DNA of 64,000 nt, from assembly GCA_943787785.1 (NCBI GenBank), contig CALSNT010000005.1, forward strand, positions 62,001-126,000, written 5' to 3'. Under the pieces are notes generated by a model that was not told the DNA's origin, ran no database searches, and saw only the letters and a list, made by a program, of their open reading frames with translations. Position 1 is the first letter of the stretch; the number at the start of each line of letters is the position of its first letter. A program made the translations under genes and the position numbers. Source of the DNA: an uncultured Paracoccaceae bacterium. Lineage in GTDB: Bacteria; Pseudomonadota; Alphaproteobacteria; Rhodobacterales; Rhodobacteraceae. This document shows positions 20,650-28,787 of this stretch, piece by piece.

Positions 20650-20832
20650 TTATCGGGTGATACGCCCGCCCGGAGTGGACTCCGTGGTCAGGAAATCTGG
20701 CCATCCGACGAGACGCTCGATGGCGAAAAGCGCAACACAGATGGCAATCACAGCCAGCCCCAGTTTTACCCGTTTGGCCGAAGGCGGACGGCGCGCCCAG
20801 CGCGCCATCCTCAGTAAGTGAGTCAGATACAT
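20650..20832 (-). CDS. Small single-pass membrane protein
   Basis: A 60-residue protein: a basic N-terminus (MYLTHLLRMARWARRPPSAK), one hydrophobic helix (LGLAVIAICVALFAIERLVG) and a short WPDFLTTE tail ending GGRITR. This layout matches a short conserved Rhodobacteraceae membrane protein I have seen in relatives. Charge distribution predicts the N-terminus inside. Function is unknown. It lies between the porin-like gene and the c556 gene on the same strand. Confidence 0.65.
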   Translation of the reverse strand: MYLTHLLRMARWARRPPSAKRVKLGLAVIAICVALFAIERLVGWPDFLTTESTPGGRITR

Positions 20833-20850
20833 CCGGTCATGTGCTCTGCC

Positions 20851-21789
20851 TTAGAAGCGATACCCAACAGACAGGTCTATCATTGTGTCGCTGGTATCAA
20901 CGTCCAGCAGGCCACCCTGAACATATCCACCATTGGTCAGATCATATTGTGCGCTTATTCCGCGTGCATCACCGAAGTCATAATCGATGTAGGTTGCGGA
21001 CACTTTCAGATTTGGCATGACTTTGTAATACGCCGAGACTTCTACCCCGTCTGGGGCCACGCTGCTGTCACCCTTGTAGACATAAAGATGACCGCCGAAG
21101 GGATCATAGTCCGCCTCGACCCCGGCGCGCGCCAAGGTGGCCGTGTCGCTGTCACCACGCAGATGTTCGATACCGCCCGCAAAGGTCAGCGCACCGGTGG
21201 CGTAACGCGCCGCAGCCGAGTACGAATTGATATCATCAAAATCTGTTTCAACCCGGTGAAATGCAACGCCATAGCTCAGCGGACCAGAGGTTGCGTCATA
21301 ACGAACGCCCAGCGACCGGTCAGACTCAAACAGGTTCGCTGAACGCACGAAAGACCCTTTGCCCAAGGCTGACAGTTCGAAGTCAAAAAGGACCGTCCCA
21401 TTAAACGTGTCGGTGCTGGCGTAGTCATCAATCGGTGACGTTGGGAAGCCGAACGACAGGACACCGTCTCCGTACGAACTTCCAGCCATGGTGTAGGTCA
21501 GCGCCAACCACAAAGCGAGGTAGTCGTCAGAACTGCTGCCCAGAAGGGTAATCCCCTCCAGCCCACCAGTAACACCTAGACCGTAGCTGCTGATTGCCGC
21601 CGGTGCCCAGTTGAAAAACATTTGGCCAGCGATGACATTTTCGTCGTCGAAATCTCCGTTGAGGTGCTCAAGCTCCACAAAGCCGCGATAGATTAAATCA
21701 GGGCCGGACATCGGAGAGCCCGCCAGCGTCACCGCTGGCAAGGCGCAAGTGGCCATCAAAATGGCGGTCTTCTTCAGGGTTCGTTTCAT
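20851..21789 (-). CDS. Outer-membrane porin-like beta-barrel protein (copy A)
   Basis: A 312-residue exported protein with a signal peptide (KTAILMATCALPAVTLAG). It is rich in alternating aromatic/polar strands and ends in a C-terminal phenylalanine (MIDLSVGYRF), the signal for barrel assembly. The start at ATG 21789 follows a GAGGCAGAG ribosome binding site. It resembles the small porin-like barrels of Rhodobacteraceae. The next gene (22052-22936) is a paralogue with a near-identical terminus, so the two form a tandem pair. Solute specificity cannot be predicted. Confidence 0.75.
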   Translation of the reverse strand: MKRTLKKTAILMATCALPAVTLAGSPMSGPDLIYRGFVELEHLNGDFDDENVIAGQMFFNWAPAAISSYGLGVTGGLEGITLLGSSSDDYLALWLALTYTMAGSSYGDGVLSFGFPTSPIDDYASTDTFNGTVLFDFELSALGKGSFVRSANLFESDRSLGVRYDATSGPLSYGVAFHRVETDFDDINSYSAAARYATGALTFAGGIEHLRGDSDTATLARAGVEADYDPFGGHLYVYKGDSSVAPDGVEVSAYYKVMPNLKVSATYIDYDFGDARGISAQYDLTNGGYVQGGLLDVDTSDTMIDLSVGYRF

Positions 21790-22051
21790 TGTCTCTGCCT
21801 CGGGCGTTTTTGTTTTATTGGATTGCGTCGAGACTACCGCATCTGTTTGCGATAATGAATCGCCTTTTTCCAACCTGTTTCAATGTGTGACTCGAATGAC
21901 TCTCCGGGCACCAAATAGCTTGAAATAAAGCATGGAATTGGAATTCCGGCGAGAATTCTGGAATTTGAAGCATCCAAAATCCAACAGGGGCGACCCGGAT
22001 GAGGGCCGCCCCTGTGGACAATTCCGCGGGCTTCCGGCTTTGGAATTGGAA

Positions 22052-22936
22052 CTAGAAACGAAAACCGACAGACAGATCGACCATCGTGTCAGAAAAACCG
22101 TCTGCGCGGGTCACACTTCCGCGCACGTAGGCATTGTTGGCAAAGGCGTATTCCGCATTTACACCGTACAGCGTTTCCGAACTGTCGATGTCCATGACGG
22201 CCAGTCCCAGCGTGATCTGATCGGTCGGGCGGTAGAATCCCTGCAACTCGATTGTTGTCGGGAACCCGTCGTTGCCACCACTGACGACAGCGGAACCGCC
22301 GTGACTGCCCATGTCCGCATCGGCGCCAACACGCCAGAGGGTCAGGTCACCACCACCCATCTCGTTGCGCTCGACCCCACCGAACACGCCGTAGGCATAG
22401 ATGTCATACCGAAAGGCCCCGGCGACAGATGTCAGCGCGCCATCGTCGAAGCTGTGATAGCTGACACCATAGCTGAGGTTTCCCGAGCTGCCGTCAAAGC
22501 GAAGGCCCAGCGGCGTCTCGTCTTCCAGAAGGGCGACGGATTTCACATAAGATTGGCGTAAGATCATCGTCATCGGCATATGGTACGTGCCTGCCGATCC
22601 ATTGAATTCTCCGGTCGAAGTATAGGTATCGATCACACTTTCGGGCGCGCCGAACTGAACACTGCCCCAATCCCCGGAATAGGACGCGGCCAGCCAAAGG
22701 GCCTCAAGATCATAGGTATCCGACGCATAGGCCTCGGCCGCGGCCACGATGCCAAAGCCATTGCCGAAATCGAAATTCAGGTCGCCACTGCCGATCAGAA
22801 AGGTGTCATTGTCGCTGCCGACGATAGAATGTTCGATGCGGATGTCGCCACTGAAGGTCAGGCCGCTTGAGTCCTGCGCGACCAAAGGTGTCGCCAGTGT
22901 AACGAGGCTCAGGGCGGTTGCGGTGATGGCTTTCAT
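22052..22936 (-). CDS. Outer-membrane porin-like beta-barrel protein (copy B)
   Basis: A 294-residue exported protein with signal peptide MKAITATALSLVTLATPLVA, repeated Tyr/Phe-rich strands and the terminal MVDLSVGFRF. It shares several blocks with copy A, including strands around LSYGVSYHS (LSYGVAFHR in copy A) and the D-T-M-[IV]-D-L-S-V-G C-terminus. ATG 22936 follows GGAGGA. An IS3-family element lies less than 100 bp upstream, on the promoter side, and could affect expression. Confidence 0.75.
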   Translation of the reverse strand: MKAITATALSLVTLATPLVAQDSSGLTFSGDIRIEHSIVGSDNDTFLIGSGDLNFDFGNGFGIVAAAEAYASDTYDLEALWLAASYSGDWGSVQFGAPESVIDTYTSTGEFNGSAGTYHMPMTMILRQSYVKSVALLEDETPLGLRFDGSSGNLSYGVSYHSFDDGALTSVAGAFRYDIYAYGVFGGVERNEMGGGDLTLWRVGADADMGSHGGSAVVSGGNDGFPTTIELQGFYRPTDQITLGLAVMDIDSSETLYGVNAEYAFANNAYVRGSVTRADGFSDTMVDLSVGFRF

Positions 22937-23069
22937 TGGCCTGTCCTCCAAGGCGTTATGACGCTGTTGTCATAGCTGGGTCGCTGTCTGACGTCAGCGC
23001 TTATGGGTCCAAATAGGGCGATTTGATAAGAGAGAGTTGTTGGCGCATCGTAACCACTGAGGAGTGGGG

Positions 23070-23436
23070 CATGAGACAGACAACGAAGAGCGCCGGCGAG
23101 AAGATCGTCAAAGACATCAAGCGGGCGACCCGCAGGCAATATTCATCGGAAGAGAAGATCCGCATCGTACTGGACGGCCTGCGCGGCGAGGACAGTATTG
23201 CCGAGCTGTGTCGCCGTGAGGGCATCTCACAGGGCATCTATTACAAATGGTCGAAGGACTTCATGGAGGCCGGGAAGAGACGCCTGGCGGGCGATACAGC
23301 GCGTGCTGCGACGACCGACGAGGTCAAGGATCTGCGGCGCGAAGCTCGGGACCTGAAGGAGGTCGTTGCGGAGCAGACGCTTGACCTCCGTTTGCTCAAA
23401 AAAAGCATGACAGGGGATGGGGGCGACCAAGAATGA
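23070..23436 (+). CDS. IS3-family transposase OrfA
   Basis: About 121 residues from ATG 23070. It has an N-terminal helix-turn-helix (IRIVLDGLRGEDSIAELCRR then EGISQGIYYKW) and a C-terminal leucine-heptad helix (DEVKDLRREARDLKEVVAEQ), as in IS3 OrfA proteins. A run of seven A at 23398-23404 would allow a -1 slip into the orfB frame, which is open from there, so an OrfAB fusion is possible. The orfB ATG also overlaps this stop codon (ATGA). Confidence 0.9.
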
Positions 23437-24413
23437 GGTATCACCCATCCGAGAAGCTGGAGATCATCCGGCTGGTCGAGGGATCGCACCTGTCAGCACG
23501 TCAGACGTTGGCAAAAATGGGCCTGCCCCGCACCACATTTTACCGTTGGTATGATCGGTATCTGCAGCGTGGCGAGGCTGGGCTGCAGGATCAATCCCCC
23601 AAGCCAAAAAACGTCTGGAACCGCATTCCTGACACGGTGCGCCGCAAGGTCGTCAAGCTGGCGTTGAAGGAAACGGAGCTGTCGCCGCGCGAACTGGCGG
23701 TGACCTTCACGGATCGGAACCGCTACTTTGTCTCAGAATCTTCGGTCTGCCGAGTGCTGAAAGCCCACGATCTGATCACCAGCCCCGCCTTCATTGTTAT
23801 CAAGGCAGCGAGCGAGTTCACCGACAAGACCACCGCCATCAATCAGCTTTGGCAAACCGACTTCACCTACCTCAAAGTTCTCGGCTGGGGTTGGTTTTAT
23901 CTCAGCACGATCCTCGACGATTACAGCCGGTACATCATCTCGTGGAAGTTGTGCACGAACATGCGGGCTGAGGATGTGACAGATACGCTCGATCTGGCCC
24001 TGCAGGCATCCGGCTGTGATCAGGTCCACGTCGTTCACAAGCCACGCCTGCTCAGCGATAATGGCTCCAGCTACGTCTCAGGCGACCTTGCTGAATGGCT
24101 GCAGGACAAAGGCATGAAGCATTCTCGCGGTGCGCCGTATCATCCGCAGACTCAGGGCAAGATCGAGCGATGGCATCAAACCCTGAAGAACCGCATCTTG
24201 CTCGAAAACTACTTCTTGCCGGGCGATCTCGAAGCCCAAATCGAAGCCTTCGTCGAACACTACAATCATCAGCGGTACCACGAGAGCCTCAACAACGTCA
24301 CGCCATCCGACGTCTACTTCGGCCGTGACAAAGCCATTCTAAAACAAAGAGAAAGGATCAAACGAAAGACGCTCGAAACGCGGCGCTTGCATCACAGACA
24401 ACGCGCCGCATAA
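23433..24413 (+). CDS. IS3-family transposase OrfB (DDE integrase core)
   Basis: A 326-residue transposase with an N-terminal HTH of its own (SARQTLAKMGLPRTTFYRWY) and an rve-type catalytic core. The DDE residues are in WQTDFTYLKV, LLSDNGSSYVSG and the KIERWHQTLK glutamate. The frame is complete and the element may be active. It overlaps orfA by four bases. Confidence 0.93.
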   Translation: MRYHPSEKLEIIRLVEGSHLSARQTLAKMGLPRTTFYRWYDRYLQRGEAGLQDQSPKPKNVWNRIPDTVRRKVVKLALKETELSPRELAVTFTDRNRYFVSESSVCRVLKAHDLITSPAFIVIKAASEFTDKTTAINQLWQTDFTYLKVLGWGWFYLSTILDDYSRYIISWKLCTNMRAEDVTDTLDLALQASGCDQVHVVHKPRLLSDNGSSYVSGDLAEWLQDKGMKHSRGAPYHPQTQGKIERWHQTLKNRILLENYFLPGDLEAQIEAFVEHYNHQRYHESLNNVTPSDVYFGRDKAILKQRERIKRKTLETRRLHHRQRAA

Positions 24414-24446
24414 TCACAGAAATCAGATGAGCCAGACTCTCTCTTA

Positions 24447-24681
24447 GTTTAGGCCGTTCTTGGTTCCAAAAACTCTGACGACGCACACTGGGTCGCAGCA
24501 ACGCGGCGGAGGGTTCAAAAAAGAAAGGACGAATGGACGGAGGCGCAATTCGTAGAGGTGGGCTATTGGCTTGGAGCGGACATCGGCCAAAGACGCAACC
24601 ATCGCCCGGCTAGTACCATGATCAGATCATAGCGCGCTCCAGACTAGGATTGGAGAGCATGCCGAAACGCTCTCTTACCGG
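24447..24681. other. Non-coding stretch between the IS3 element and hpt
   Basis: I find no gene, tRNA or clear terminator in these 235 bases. Their translations resemble nothing familiar. They could include debris from the insertion. Confidence 0.4.
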
Positions 24682-25215
24682 TCAGATAAACCGCACCTTG
24701 CCGATGTAGGGCAAATTTCGGTCCCGTTGCGCAAAGTCGATGCCATAGCCGACGACAAACTCATCTGGAATCTCGAACCCGGTCCAGGTGGCTTTCACAT
24801 CCACTTCGCGCCGCGACGGTTTGTCGAGCAACGCAATCGTCTCCAACCGCTTCGGCTTGCGGGTCTCCAGCAAGGCGGTGACGTGTTTCAGCGTGTGACC
24901 GGTGTCGACGATGTCCTCGACCAGCAACACGTCGCGCCCTTCAATTGCGCCGCGCAGGTCCTTCAGAATACGCACCTCGCGACTGCTTTCCATCCCGTCG
25001 CCGTAGGAGGATGCCTCGAGGAAGTCGACCTCGACCGGCAAGTCCAACTCGCGCACCAGATCCGCAATGAACACGAAACTGCCGCGCAGCAGGCCGACAA
25101 CCACCAGTTTGTCGGTATCCTTAAACGTCTCTCTGATCTCGCGGGACAAATCCTCGATGCGCGCGGCAATGGATTTGGCCGAGATCATCAGATCGATTTC
25201 GTAAGGGTCTGGCAT
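24682..25215 (-). CDS. hpt: Hypoxanthine phosphoribosyltransferase
   Basis: A 177-residue purine salvage enzyme that makes IMP or GMP from hypoxanthine or guanine and PRPP. The PRPP-binding loop [14 protein letters not shown], the [11 protein letters not shown] block and the [19 protein letters not shown] region, written in part as [17 protein letters not shown], are all present. The start at ATG 25215 ([11 protein letters not shown]) matches the family; the upstream ATG at 25233 adds six residues. It is divergent from the RatA-like gene. Confidence 0.93.
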   Translation of the reverse strand: MPDPYEIDLMISAKSIAARIEDLSREIRETFKDTDKLVVVGLLRGSFVFIADLVRELDLPVEVDFLEASSYGDGMESSREVRILKDLRGAIEGRDVLLVEDIVDTGHTLKHVTALLETRKPKRLETIALLDKPSRREVDVKATWTGFEIPDEFVVGYGIDFAQRDRNLPYIGKVRFI

Positions 25216-25344
25216 GAGCTGTCTCGGTCGCAATTGGCGTTCGATCCACCATGCGCAGACCGCACCCGATTGTCACCAGACCAAAATGCCACGCGGGCCC
25301 GAGTGTGGCTTGCAGGCGGCGGGTGGGCTGCTAAAGCTGCGCCC

Positions 25345-25797
25345 ATGCCTCGCCACGCCGAAACCCGCCAGCTGCCCTATACTGCCGACCAGATGTACGC
25401 GCTGGTCGCGGATGTCGCTTGTTACCCCGAATTTCTACCCTGGTGCGCCGCTGCACGAATTCATCGCCACGACGACCTCGGTGAGCATTCGGTAATGGAG
25501 GCGGATCTGGTCATCAGCTTCAAGGTCTACCGCGAAAAATTCACCAGCCGCGTCACTCTCTGGCCCGAAGCGCGCCGGATCGAAACCACCTATATAGACG
25601 GCCCGTTCAAGACGATGGATTCCGTCTGGAGTTTTGCCGAGGCTCCGGGTGGCTGCGAGGTGACCTTCACCACCGACTTCGAATTCAAGAACCGCATCCT
25701 GCAAGCCGTCATCGGCGTGGTCTTTAACGAGGCTATGCAGCGCATCGTCCGCGCCTTCGAAACCCGCGCCGCCGCCCTATACGGTCCGACTTCATGA
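25345..25797 (+). CDS. RatA/COQ10-like START-domain protein
   Basis: A 150-residue protein of the polyketide cyclase/START fold (MPRHAETRQLPYTADQMYAL) with the core LPWCAAARIHRHDD and a C-terminal AMQRIVRAFETRA helix. Bacterial members are called RatA toxin; close alphaproteobacterial and mitochondrial relatives (COQ10) bind ubiquinone and support respiration, which I consider more likely here. The long open frame reaching back to 24727 is antisense to hpt and is not used. The ATG of the next gene overlaps its stop (ATGA). Confidence 0.85.
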   Translation: MPRHAETRQLPYTADQMYALVADVACYPEFLPWCAAARIHRHDDLGEHSVMEADLVISFKVYREKFTSRVTLWPEARRIETTYIDGPFKTMDSVWSFAEAPGGCEVTFTTDFEFKNRILQAVIGVVFNEAMQRIVRAFETRAAALYGPTS

Positions 25798-27083
25798 GCG
25801 TCGCAGAACGACTGATTAGGTTTTCAGAAACGGCGCAGCCGACCCCGCTGGTTCGCGAGATTTTCCGACTTTCACTGCTGGACTGGTCCGCCTGCGCCAT
25901 CGCCGGGGCGAGCGAGCCGGTCTCCCGCATCGCGCGGGACATAATTTTGCAGGAAAATCATGGCGCTGCCGGCGGCGATGGCGCGCGCGCAAGTGTGGTG
26001 GGAGCCTCTAGCCGTTCACCTGCGCGCGCTGCAGCGTTGGTGAACGGGGCAACGTCCCATGCGCTGGACTATGACGACACGCATTTCGCACACATCGGTC
26101 ATGCCTCGGTCGCCGTGATCCCGGCGGCTCTGGCGGTTGCCGAGGAGGTTGGCGTGGATGGTGTAGCCTTTGCCGAGGCAGCGCTGATCGGCTTGGAGGC
26201 GTCGGTTCGTTTTGGCGTGTGGCTGGGGCGAGACCACTATCAGCAAGGTTTCCATATGACCGGAACCGCCGGGGCCATTGGCGCAACCCTCGCAGCGGCA
26301 AAGCTCATGGACCTCAATGCGGAACAGACTGGTGATGCGCTGGGTCTGGTTGCCAGCCGGGCAGGCGGGATAAAGGCGCAGTTCGGTACCATGGGCAAAC
26401 CGATGAATGCAGGCTACGCCGCCGCCAACGGCGTCGAAGCGGTCAGGTTCGCGCGTGCTGGAATGACCTCGAACCCGGGCGCGCTGGATGGGCTCAACGG
26501 TTTTGCGGCCACGCACCACGGCGCCTGTGACGACACCGCCTGGAAGGGCAACGGGCGCGACTGGTTGTTTGAGACCGTCAGCCACAAACTCCACGCCTGT
26601 TGCCATGGAACCCACGCGATGATCGAGGCATTGCGCCAGATAGACGCAGCCGACCCCCAGCGGGTCGAGGTCTACGTCCACCCAAGTTGGCTGACGGTTT
26701 GCGATATCGCCGAACCCCGCACCGGGCTGGAGGCGAAATTCTCGTTACGCTTATGTGCCGCCATGGCGTTGACAGGGTGGGATACCAGCGCGCTCGGGAC
26801 CTTCTCCGACACCGCCTGTGCCGACGCGGAACTGGTGTCTCTGCTGGATCGCGTGCAGATCGCCGGAGATGACACGTTGGCGGAAACCGCCGCGCGTGTT
26901 CGCATTGACGGTGTTGAAGCGGAACACGATCTGAACAGTCGCACAGACCCGGATGCATTGCGCAGTCGTCTGTCGCAAAAGGCGGCGTCAATCCTGGGCC
27001 CCGCTCGCGCTGCTAATCTGGTTTCGGCGATTGAAAATGGCGTTGATTTGAGCGCGTTCACATCCTGCCTGCGGGGGCTATAG
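25794..27083 (+). CDS. MmgE/PrpD family protein
   Basis: A 429-residue member of the 2-methylcitrate dehydratase/cis-aconitate decarboxylase fold family. The all-helical N-terminal domain has the typical block NGATSHALDYDDTHFAHIGH and later GTAGAIGATLAAAKLMDL, with a smaller C-terminal lid domain. Motif spacing is close to the family. No prpB or prpC neighbours are present, so the substrate is unknown; many Rhodobacteraceae paralogues act outside the methylcitrate cycle. It is translationally coupled to the RatA-like gene. Confidence 0.85.
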   Translation: MSVAERLIRFSETAQPTPLVREIFRLSLLDWSACAIAGASEPVSRIARDIILQENHGAAGGDGARASVVGASSRSPARAAALVNGATSHALDYDDTHFAHIGHASVAVIPAALAVAEEVGVDGVAFAEAALIGLEASVRFGVWLGRDHYQQGFHMTGTAGAIGATLAAAKLMDLNAEQTGDALGLVASRAGGIKAQFGTMGKPMNAGYAAANGVEAVRFARAGMTSNPGALDGLNGFAATHHGACDDTAWKGNGRDWLFETVSHKLHACCHGTHAMIEALRQIDAADPQRVEVYVHPSWLTVCDIAEPRTGLEAKFSLRLCAAMALTGWDTSALGTFSDTACADAELVSLLDRVQIAGDDTLAETAARVRIDGVEAEHDLNSRTDPDALRSRLSQKAASILGPARAANLVSAIENGVDLSAFTSCLRGL

Positions 27084-27106
27084 ACGCAAGGTTGCTCCGC
27101 AGAAAA

Positions 27107-27132
27107 CAAGATACCTCCGGCGGGGATATTTG
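27107..27132. repeat. Imperfect palindrome after the MmgE/PrpD gene
   Basis: The 26-bp stretch runs from CAAGATACCTCCGG to CGGGGATATTTG and is nearly self-complementary. It lies 24 bp after a stop codon. A related ATACCTC/CGGGG motif occurs 3' of the FrnE gene at 57983-58000, so this may be a small dispersed 3'-end element. Confidence 0.4.
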
Positions 27133-27140
27133 TGGGTCAA

Positions 27141-27195
27141 TGATGGCGTCAATGTAGATAACGGCCCGAACTCTGCACGAGCTGGGCCGCCATCA
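27141..27195. other. Nested hairpin in the gap before the IS256 element
   Basis: TGATGG (27141-27146) pairs with CCATCA (27190-27195), enclosing CGGCCC (27162-27167) and GGGCCG (27184-27189). The inner stem can extend through partly paired bases. No T-run follows. It could be a transcript-end structure or the remains of a repeat. Confidence 0.35.
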
Positions 27196-27251
27196 TCGAC
27201 CACGGTCATCGGCATCCCTGCCTGTACCGCGCCTCGGAGTGTTGTCGAAAC

Positions 27252-27259
27252 TGGTTAAC
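27252..27259. repeat. Left 8-bp target duplication of the IS256 element
   Basis: TGGTTAAC here is identical to the 8 bp at 28653-28660 on the other side of the element. Confidence 0.9.
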
Positions 27260-28652
27260 GGTTGTGTCTCGAAAGTGGTGGAAATTCTCCGGCGGCGTTC
27301 TCCGAGCGTTTTGATTTGCGCCTGATCAGGCGACGAGGTCAAGTGTCATTGGTTCAATTGGTTGCGCGAGCGTTTCCCAGCCGTCGACCTTGCGCATCTG
27401 GATTTGGCCTGAGGCGAGGAGCGCCCAAAGCAGCATCGGCACGGTTGCAGCGCAGGGCAGCACGGTCTGTGTTTTGATCCGGCGGCGAAACTCCTCGTTC
27501 AGGCGCTCGATAGCGTTGGTTGTGCGAGCTGACTTCCACTGCGACGGATCGAGGCGGGTGAAGGTGAACAGCCGATCCCCGGCCTCTTCAAGGCTGTCTG
27601 CGACCGCTCGACACTTGAGCTGCCATTTGCGTAGAAAGGATTTGCGCTGCTTCTCAACTTCATCGGCGGTTTCAGCGTAGATCATGGCGCGATAATCGTC
27701 GCCCAGCTCCTCGTGCATATGTTTTGGGGCGTGGGCCAGCAGGTTGCGATGCTTGTGAACAGTGCAGCGTTGGATCGGCAAGTCTTGGCCCCACAACGCG
27801 ACCAGCGCGGCCTCCAATCCCGGCGCGCCATCAACCATCACGAACTCGGGCCGCTTGAGGCCCCGCGCATCGAGGTCGTCAATGAACTGACGCCAGGCGG
27901 CTGTGCTCTCCCCGCCCATATTCATGATGGAAAGCAATACTTTCTGCCCATCACGACGCACGCCAATGGCAGCCAGAACCGAGATGTTCTGCGCTTTCCG
28001 ATCAAGACGCGTCGTGATGACGGTGCCGTCAAGGATGAGCCGAACGATGTCCTCATCAGCAAGGCTGCGGGCGCACCAGGCGTCCCAGTCGGTCTTCACC
28101 TTGCGCCAAGCGCGGCTGACGACGTCTTTGCCGACAGCCCCCTTGAACAGCGCAAACAGCGCGCGCTTCACACGCCGCGTGTTGGTGCCCGAGAGATAAA
28201 TCGACGCAATCAACGCTTCGGCCGTCTTGGTCAGGCGCTGGTAGCGCGGCAACGCTTTTGAGCGCCATTCACTAGCCTTACCGACTTCATCTTCAACCCG
28301 GGCGCGGGGTACGCTGATCGTCTCGGTGCCAAATGTCCCGGTGATCTGACGGTCCCGGTGGCCGTGGCGATAGCCTTTCACCGCCTCGGCGTCCCGGCCA
28401 TACCGCAAACGGCCAAGAAAGCCGTCCAGTTCTTCCTTGAAAACGGCCTCGATCGTGCCGCGGATGTTGGCGCGCAGCCGATCTTCGATCGGATCAAAGC
28501 CTTCTTCACATGCAAGTAGCGAAATGGGGCTCGTGTCTGTAGTCTTGGTCATGGCGTGATCTCCTAAGGCGGTACCAGCCGCCGATTGGGTGGGTTTGAT
28601 TCACCCGGAGATTACGCCACCTTCAAATTTCCACCAACTTCCCGACACGACC
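27260..28652 (-). mobile_element. IS256-family insertion sequence
   Basis: A complete 1393-bp element. Its 27-bp terminal inverted repeats (27260-27286 and 28626-28652) match at 22 positions, beginning GGTTGTGTC on the left and GGTCGTGTC on the right when read inward. TGGTTAAC is duplicated on both sides, as expected for this family (8-9 bp). The intact duplication and intact transposase point to a fairly recent insertion. Confidence 0.92.
27326..28552 (-). CDS. IS256-family transposase
   Basis: A 408-residue mutator-type transposase. The DDE core is seen at LILDGTVITTRL, FVMVDGAPGLEAALVALW and the C-terminal ARTTNAIERLNEEFRRR, whose glutamate completes the triad. The conserved CTVHKHRNLLAHAP block lies between. 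It is full length and open, filling nearly the whole element. Confidence 0.95.
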   Translation of the reverse strand: MTKTTDTSPISLLACEEGFDPIEDRLRANIRGTIEAVFKEELDGFLGRLRYGRDAEAVKGYRHGHRDRQITGTFGTETISVPRARVEDEVGKASEWRSKALPRYQRLTKTAEALIASIYLSGTNTRRVKRALFALFKGAVGKDVVSRAWRKVKTDWDAWCARSLADEDIVRLILDGTVITTRLDRKAQNISVLAAIGVRRDGQKVLLSIMNMGGESTAAWRQFIDDLDARGLKRPEFVMVDGAPGLEAALVALWGQDLPIQRCTVHKHRNLLAHAPKHMHEELGDDYRAMIYAETADEVEKQRKSFLRKWQLKCRAVADSLEEAGDRLFTFTRLDPSQWKSARTTNAIERLNEEFRRRIKTQTVLPCAATVPMLLWALLASGQIQMRKVDGWETLAQPIEPMTLDLVA

Positions 28653-28660
28653 TGGTTAAC
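28653..28660. repeat. Right 8-bp target duplication of the IS256 element
   Basis: TGGTTAAC directly follows the right terminal inverted repeat and matches 27252-27259. Confidence 0.9.
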
Positions 28661-28787
28661 ACAATCCTACCGCTGCATCATTGACCCGACAATATCCTCG
28701 GGGGTGAATGGCGCGAAGCGACAGAGGGGGCAGACCGCCCCCTTTCCCGCTCGCCGCAGGCGCACCACCAAGGGGATCGTCCGCGCC

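Larger units (their letters stand above)
23027..24446 (+). mobile_element. IS3-family insertion sequence
   Basis: The element holds an orfA/orfB transposase pair between imperfect terminal inverted repeats. The left end TAAGAGAGAGTTGTTGGC (from 23027) pairs with the right end, which reads TAAGAGAGAGTCTGGC on the minus strand (ending at 24446). The exact ends are uncertain by a few bases, and I find no flanking target duplication. The length of about 1.42 kb fits the family. Confidence 0.75.

Noticed and set aside
28727-28745. GGGGGC/GCCCCC inverted repeat as a terminator of the EamA gene
   Set aside because: On the minus strand it is not followed by a T-run, so I do not call it a terminator.
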